This document shows positions 59,260 through 64,000 of a DNA stretch of 64,000 bases, one piece after another. The translations under genes were made by a program, and so were the position numbers. Origin of the DNA: DATFVJ01 sp963851085 (GTDB lineage Bacteria > Actinomycetota > Actinomycetes > Streptosporangiales > Streptosporangiaceae); NCBI GenBank assembly GCA_963851085.1, contig CAWKNX010000016.1, positions 434,001 to 498,000 of the forward strand. The letters run 5' to 3'. Each line of letters opens with the position of its first letter. Positions within the stretch are counted from its first letter, which is position 1. Below the pieces are notes generated by a model. It did not search any database, was not told the origin of the DNA, and saw only the letters and a program-made list of their open reading frames with translations.

Positions 59260-60382
59260 CCGAGGACAGCATTTCGATGTAGCTGTGTCGGATCGGGCTT
59301 GTCGATTTGGGTTGGCTCGAGCCTCAAGGTCCTCGGTGCCCGCTGGTCGAGAGAGCGATGCGGACGGTGGTCGTTGTAGTGAGCGACGTACTCGAGCAGT
59401 ACCTGCTCGAGATGCTTGCGCCCGAAGATGAGGATCCAATCGGTGCACTCTCGGCGGACGGTACCGACTAAGCGTTCGGCGAACGCGTTCGCTCGTGGAG
59501 ATCGAACCGGGGGTCTTGATGACTCTGATGCCCTCGGTGCGGAACACCTTGTCGAAACTGGAGGTGAACTTGGCGTCCCTGTCGCGGATGAGGAACGTGG
59601 CTGACTGGCAACGGGCAGTGAGGTCGACGCTCAGATTGCTAGCCTGTTGGGTCACCCACTCCCCCACTGGGTTGGAGGTGATGCCTGATAGGTAGACACG
59701 CCGGGTGTCGAGCTCGATGAAGAACAGCACGTACAGACGGCGAAGCAGCACCGTGTCGACGGTGAAGAAGTCGCAGGCCAGCATGGTCTCTGCTTGGACC
59801 CGCAGGAACTCCGCCCAGGTCGGGCCAGAACGCCTCGGAGCTGGTTCGATGCCATGCCGGCGAAGGATCTCCCACACGCTCGAAGGGGCAAGCCGAACGC
59901 CCATCGTGGCCAGCTCCCCCTGGATCCGTCGGTAGCCCCAGGTCGGGTTCTCCTTTGCCAGGCGAAGGACCAGAGAGACCGTGCCTGCTGGAATGCCGGG
60001 TCGTCCTTGCCGTCGGTGCGAGTAGGTCCACTTCCGTCGCACCAACGCGCGGTGCCAGCGCAGCAGGGTCTCGGGCCGGACGAGGAAGCGTCGCTGGCGA
60101 GCAGTCGACAGAAGCCGACTCAATCCAGCGAGTATCGCTCGATCCGCTGGTCGCAGGGCCGGACGGGCCACCTGGCGGCGCAGGATGGTGACCTCGTGGC
60201 GAAGGATGACGATCTCGATGGCCAGGTCCTGTCGCTCACTCCGAGAGAGACGTACCAACTGGAGCATGCGGACGAAGGCAAGGTAGAGGAAGGAGAGCGC
60301 CACGCACCATCCTCGTCGCGCAGATCACGCCAACGAAAGTCCAGGCCGCGGGTCCGGATGACGTTTTCGGCACCCACAGGCC
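59193..60382 (-). mobile_element. Insertion sequence, about 1.19 kb, with 27-bp terminal inverted repeats
   Basis: The left end begins GGCCTGTGGGTGCCGACAAC and the right end is its inverse (TTTTCGGCACCCACAGGCC at 60364-60382); the repeats match over about 27 positions with few differences. The element contains one transposase gene. The right end stops five bases from the SGNH hydrolase stop. I see no clear target-site duplication. Confidence 0.8.
59226..60303 (-). CDS. DDE integrase-core transposase (IS481/IS3-like, frameshifted)
   Basis: About 359 residues. N-terminal helix-turn-helix region (EIVILRHEVTILRRQVAR), then PTWGYRRIQGELATMG, typical of the HTH_21 domain. The catalytic core has Asp in MLACDFFTVDTV, Asp in FLIRDRDAKFTSSFD and, after one missing base near 59510, Glu in ANAFAERLVGTVRREC. 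The end reads LGGLIHEYRLVA with the stop at 59226. Without the indel the enzyme would be complete and possibly active. Confidence 0.87.
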
Positions 60383-60387
60383 CCCGG

Positions 60388-61252
60388 CTACGAGGCGTGA
60401 AGCACTGCGTCGGCGAGGAGCGCTGCCCCAGCCTGGGTGGGGTGGACATTACAGGTGGTCGGCGTCAGGCGGATGAGCAGACCAGCAGCACATGAGTCAC
60501 CGCCGTACGCGGCCGCTGCCACTTGGAATTCCCCGAAGCCGTCCGCGACTTTGCCACCGAAGCCTCGGGTCACGCTGGCAAGGGTGTTGTCGATTGCACC
60601 CACCGCTCCAGTGGTGAGCGGATCGCTGTAGTTGGTCGAGTAGTAGGTGACGGCGACAAAGATCCCCTTGAATCCGTCTTGGCGTAGTGCCGTGTAGACG
60701 GTCGTGAGGTTGCGTGCTCAAGGTCGTTAGCAGCGCCGGGAGCCCGGCGAAGATGCAGGCGTCGGGGTTCGGGCTGCCCGCACAGCTGTCACTCAGCAAG
60801 AACAGGTCGTTGGCCCCGATCATCATCGTGACGAGCCCGGTCCTTGGGTTGGCCTTGACGTAGCTCTCGGCGTAGCTGAGCTGGCTGCCCGAGTAGGCGA
60901 CGTGGAGCGCCCCGATGTACTGGCGGTAGTCCTGGCAGCCGTTATCAGGGCGGCTTCCGGTGATCAGGCTGGTGCTGGTCTCACCGGGACAGCTGGCGTT
61001 GAAGACCTTCAACCGAGGACGAAAGAGATCGCTGGCCAGCTGCGGGAACCCGACGAACACCCTCGGACTCACCCCTGGTGCGACAAGCAAGGGGTTGTAG
61101 CCAAAGGAGACGGAGTCGCCGAGCGCGAGGTAGTTGTTCGGATTGCTATTGCTCTGACTGATCGCTGACGCCGGTCCCGCCGCCACACCCGTCGTGATGG
61201 CCAGCATGGCCACGACAACCACTGCACCGAGCGGCTTCGGAAATCGCCTCAT
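60388..61252 (-). CDS. Secreted SGNH/GDSL hydrolase (frameshifted)
   Basis: About 288 residues. A signal peptide occupies residues 1-30 (VVVVAMLAITTGVAAGPASA). The GDS block is YLALGDSVSFGYN with Ser47 as nucleophile. The GxND block is MMIGANDLF (Asn148). The catalytic His is in TCNVHPTQAGAALLADAV near the end, where the usual Asp-x2-His reads Asn-x-His. One extra base near 60716 breaks the frame; between the halves YYSTNYSDPLTTGAVGAI reads correctly. It probably hydrolyses esters or lipids outside the cell. Confidence 0.87.
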
Positions 61253-61490
61253 GAGAACTTCCCCCTTGTGCGCTATTTGCGCCCCAACCTAGATGCAACC
61301 GGGCGACTTGGCGACAGACCCGGCGCAAGACGTGTCTTCGGGTGAAGTCTGCTCTCATCATCCAACGAAGGCAACGGAGGCATGGGGAAATCGGAGGGCG
61401 CTCTCCCGGGGGCGCCCCAGTACGCCGTGGAGTTGACCCGCTCTCGTGGACACCTCATTCTGGGGAAGACCCCAGAGGAAGGAGCCCGCA

Positions 61491-61787
61491 GTGGGTCGTC
61501 CGTCTATTTATCCCGAGGAGTTCCGGCGGGAAGCGTGTGAGCTGGCACGCCGAGGTGATCGCTCCATCCGTCAGGTCGCTGCCGGCCTGGGCATTCCGGA
61601 CCAGACGCTGTGCAACTGGCTGAAGGCCGAGGACAAGGCGAGGGCCCGGGGGCAAGATCCCGAGGCGCTAAGCGAGTCCGAGCTCGCTGAGCTCAAGCGA
61701 CTGCGCAAGGAGAACGCCGAGCTGAAGATGGACCGAGAGATTCTCCTCAAGGCGGCGGTTTTTTTCGCCAAGGAGACGAACCGCTAA
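61491..61787 (+). CDS. IS3-family OrfA (DNA-binding)
   Basis: A 98-residue protein from GTG with GAAGGAG upstream. Helix-turn-helix of the transposase_8 family: PEEFRREACELARRGDRSIR and IPDQTLCNWLKAE. A leucine-zipper-like helix ends it (ELAELKRLRKENAELKMDRE). The end GAAACGA precedes a TTTTTTTC slip site near 61758-61765, where a -1 shift would join it to orfB. Confidence 0.9.
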   Translation: MGRPSIYPEEFRREACELARRGDRSIRQVAAGLGIPDQTLCNWLKAEDKARARGQDPEALSESELAELKRLRKENAELKMDREILLKAAVFFAKETNR

Positions 61788-62465
61788 GCCGCTTCCGGTT
61801 CGTCTCGGCCCACCGAGACCAGTACCCGGTCAAAGCTTTGTGCCGGGTGGCCAGGGTCTCGCGCAGCGGCTACTACGCCTGGGCCAGCCGGATTCCGTCA
61901 TCTCGCTGTGTCGACGACGCCTATCTGGCCGACACCATCCGCGACATCTACCGGCGCTCGAGGTGCACCTATGGAGCGCCTCGGGTCCACGGACAGCTCT
62001 GTCGGGCTGGCACCCGGGTCGGACGCAAACGCGTGGCGCGGCTCATGGCCGAGCTCGACCTGGTCGGGGTGCACTCGCGCAAGAAGTGGCGCCGGGGCGC
62101 CTCGACGTGGCTCCGGCCCCGGACCTGCTCAAGCGCGACTTCAGCGCCGAGCCGACCCAACGAGCGCTGGGGGGCCGACATCACCGAGTTCACGACCGGC
62201 GAGGGCAAGCTCTTCTTGGCCGGCGTCAAGGACCTCTATGGCCGCGGCCTCGTCGGCTGGTCCATGGGCACGCGTCAGACCTCGGAGCTCGTCATCGAGG
62301 CCGTCTCGATGGCGGTGGCCCGTCGGGACCCGGTGATCCCGCCGCTGCACCACAGCGACAAGGGGTGCCAATACACCTCCCTCGACTTCACCAACCGGCT
62401 CCATGAGCTCGGCCTCGTCCCCTCCTATGGATCCACGGGCGACTGCTACGACAACGGAGCCTCGC
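61784..62465 (+). pseudogene. IS3-family OrfB transposase, truncated
   Basis: About 227 residues in the -1 frame relative to OrfA. FRFVSAHRDQYPVKALCRV, then SRSGYYAWASR and TYGAPRVHGQL are IS3 OrfB features. Two compensating shifts near 62098 and 62155 interrupt LLKRDFSAEP. The first catalytic Asp is in RWGADITEF and the second in HHSDKGCQYTS. The catalytic Glu and the C-terminus are missing because the element is cut at about 62465. It cannot be active. Confidence 0.87.
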
Positions 62466-62708
62466 CACGCAGAATGTTCAGGTTGTCAATGGCGACAGGA
62501 CGCCGGGTTCGACCATCCGAGGGTTCACGCTTGGGAGCGAGAAGGTTCTTGGAGCAGGCTCGGCTGCGCAGGCATGTCTTCGCCGAGGTTGATCGGCATG
62601 GTGCGTCTTCGGCCACGGCCGGGCGGGCTCAATCACTTAGCCGGCGTCGCCACTCCGAAGGTGGGAGCCTTGCCGTTTGTCGAGCTCGCACCCGGTCGTG
62701 TCCGAGCG
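62466..62708. other. Junction DNA between truncated IS3 and IS110 elements
   Basis: About 240 bases. A minus-strand reading gives a 24-residue peptide MPINLGEDMPAQPSLLQEPS followed by a stop, with no known family. This is presumably the downstream end of the IS110-type element or part of a third element. No inverted repeats are seen. Confidence 0.3.
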
Positions 62709-63725
62709 TCACGCCGCCTCTTGGTCGGCGAGACAGCGGATCTCGCCGTCGCGCAGGCCGTAGTAGACGAGGGTGAGAACTTTGCGGGCGATGGCCACGT
62801 TGGCTTTGGTGCTTGCCGCGCCGCTCGGCGATCGCGTGGAACTTGGCGGCCAAGGTGCGTCACCGCCGTGGTAGCGGGCCACCGCCTCGATGGCGGCCCA
62901 GCGCACCAGCCGTGATCCTTGCTTGGTGATCCGCCCCGGTGGACCTTGGTGTCGGACTCGCGGTGCATCGGGGTGAGCCCAGCCCACGAGCACAGCGCCT
63001 TGGGCGAGTCGAAGCGGTCGACGTCGCCGATCTCGGCCACGAACACCGCGGCGAACACCCGACCCACCCCGTAGATGGCCTGGACGGCGTTGTAGCCGGC
63101 GTCGTCGCGCAGGATGCGGTGGATGTCGCGGTCCAAGCAGCCGATCTCGCGGTCGTAGGTGTCGACGAGGTCGCGCAGCACGGCGATGCGATTGAAGTAG
63201 GCGTCGGGGAGCTCGAGCGAGTCGAGCTGGGCGGTGCCGCCCGGGCCCCACATGTCACCTCCGACCGGCAGGATCCCGTTCTTGGCCATCACCGCGTGGG
63301 CCTGGGCCTTGAGCCCGTGCGCAGGTTGGACAGCTTGACCCGGAACCGGACCATCTCGCGGAGCTCGCGGGTCGTCGGCGGGGCGATCCACGCCTCGGCC
63401 AGCCGACCCAGGCGCAACAGGTCGGCCAGGTCCCGGGCGTCGCGCTCGTCGTTCTTCACCCGCCGGTTCCCCCAGTCGTTGCCGTGCGGGTTGGCCAAGT
63501 GGACCCGATAGCCCAACTCGTTCAGCAGATCGGCCGCCCAGTACCAGCCATAGGTGGCCTCGATCGACGACGTCGCTGCCCGCCGGGGCCGCGCTCACCG
63601 CCTCGGCGAACTCGGCCGGCTCGTTGTCGACCCGGACACAGTCGATCTTCTCCCCGGCCTGCGTCCATCCGATAGATCACCGAACGCCGGCGGTGCAGGT
63701 CGATGCCGACATACTCTTGTCCCAT
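62709..63725 (-). CDS. IS110-family transposase (multiply frameshifted)
   Basis: About 338 residues. The N-terminal DEDD (RuvC-like) domain begins MGQEYVGIDLHRRRSVIYRM and continues VIEATYGWYW in one frame, then HGNDWGNRRVKNDERDARDL (Lys/Asp block) and LADLLRLGRLAEAWI. The C-terminal transposase_20 domain has IYGVGRVFAAVFVAEIGDV and ALCSWAGLTPMHRES, with the catalytic Ser region RITKQGSRLVRWAAIEA. It ends YYGLRDGEIRCLADQEAA. Shifts fall near 63660, 63590, 63320, 62945 and 62860. Such enzymes are guided by a bridge RNA from the element's non-coding end. Confidence 0.87.
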
Positions 63726-63811
63726 CGGGGCCTCCCTTGTCGTGAGGGATTGGTGTGACAACCCCAGTCTCGACCGCGAGACCGGAACCGTCACGGGGAG
63801 CGGAGGCCCCG
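63726..63811 (-). ncRNA. Structured leader, possible bridge-RNA segment of the IS110 element
   Basis: Directly upstream of the transposase, CGGGGCCTCC (63726-63735) and GGAGGCCCCG (63802-63811) form a perfect 10-bp stem. It encloses TTGTC/GACAA (63737-63741 with 63757-63761), the perfect GTCTCG-ACCG-CGAGAC hairpin (63767-63782) and a small CCGT-C-ACGG stem. IS110 elements carry their bridge RNA in the end upstream of the transposase. The fold is suggestive only; the guide loops cannot be proved without the element ends. Confidence 0.35.
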
Positions 63812-64000
63812 CTCCTTCATCGCATCACATATGGGACATGTCCACCTTTTCGAAACACTGTCGACCTGGGAATCATCGAATGGGTCCCAGAATCCAAAAT
63901 GTTGACCGATGAATTCATTTGCGGGATCTGGAACATCCAACTGTATGAGCCCGCTGAAGTGCGCTCAGCAGTGCAGGCGTAGAGCAACAGAGAGGACTGG
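63812..64000. other. Window end, A/T-richer non-coding sequence
   Basis: About 190 bases with no convincing frame. It is less G/C-rich than the rest and may be the left end of the IS110-type element or the DNA next to it. The repeated word ATTCATTTG/AATTCATT is too short to interpret. Confidence 0.3.

Larger units (their letters stand above)
61447..62465 (+). mobile_element. IS3-family element, 3' truncated
   Basis: The left end appears at TGGACACCTCATTCTGGGGA, 44 bases before orfA, as in IS3 elements. orfA and most of orfB follow. Homology ends abruptly after GDCYDNGA, before the DDE glutamate, so the right end and the right inverted repeat are missing. Confidence 0.75.

Overview
The window reads as a high-GC actinobacterial (Actinomycetota) chromosome segment. 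Evidence for this is the conserved run rho, rpmE, prfA, prmC, sua5, wecA, atpI-like, atpBEFHAGDC, DUF2550, PduO-type cobalamin adenosyltransferase, with the mismatch-repair endonuclease gene nucS nearby. Wax-ester synthase (WS/DGAT) genes also suit this phylum. The order could not be fixed from sequence alone. Genes start on GTG or TTG as well as ATG and often overlap by 4 bases (ATGA or GTGA).

Layout. 1-9 kb: partial hydrolase, small zinc-ribbon protein, nucS, a membrane protein fused to a spermidine-synthase-like methyltransferase fold, a reductase-deaminase fusion of RibD type, aldehyde dehydrogenase, and a GMC alcohol oxidase or dehydrogenase. 9-26.3 kb: the conserved block above, nearly all on the minus strand. 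26.7-34.5 kb: the start of an accessory region, with two coupled WS/DGAT genes, a pyruvate-kinase-like protein abutting a truncated alcohol dehydrogenase, and a CoA-disulfide reductase-rhodanese protein. 34.7-49.0 kb: two adjacent segments bounded by three copies of the 3' half of a tRNA-Gly(GCC) gene. The first holds BlaI/BlaR1-type regulation divergent from CtaG, SCO1 and a Met-rich membrane protein, which looks like a copper or cytochrome-oxidase assembly module. The second holds PdxH, an ArsR repressor and a six-gene membrane complex of hydrogenase-4 type whose large subunit lacks the Ni-binding cysteines (an Ehr-type complex). 49-61 kb: TetR plus a two-gene ABC exporter, ArsR plus an AHSA1 protein, and a lipid set (third WS/DGAT, alpha/beta hydrolase, acyl-CoA synthetase, acyltransferase). 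It ends with an insertion sequence, a secreted SGNH hydrolase, a truncated IS3-type element and an IS110-type transposase with a structured 5' leader.

Data quality matters here. At least twenty genes are split by apparent single-base indels, including essential single-copy genes (atpA, atpG, prfA, prmC, sua5, wecA). In each case the rest of the protein continues in another frame with family motifs intact. I read most of these as sequence errors and give full-span coordinates. True truncations (alcohol dehydrogenase, IS3 orfB, tRNA fragments) are named separately.
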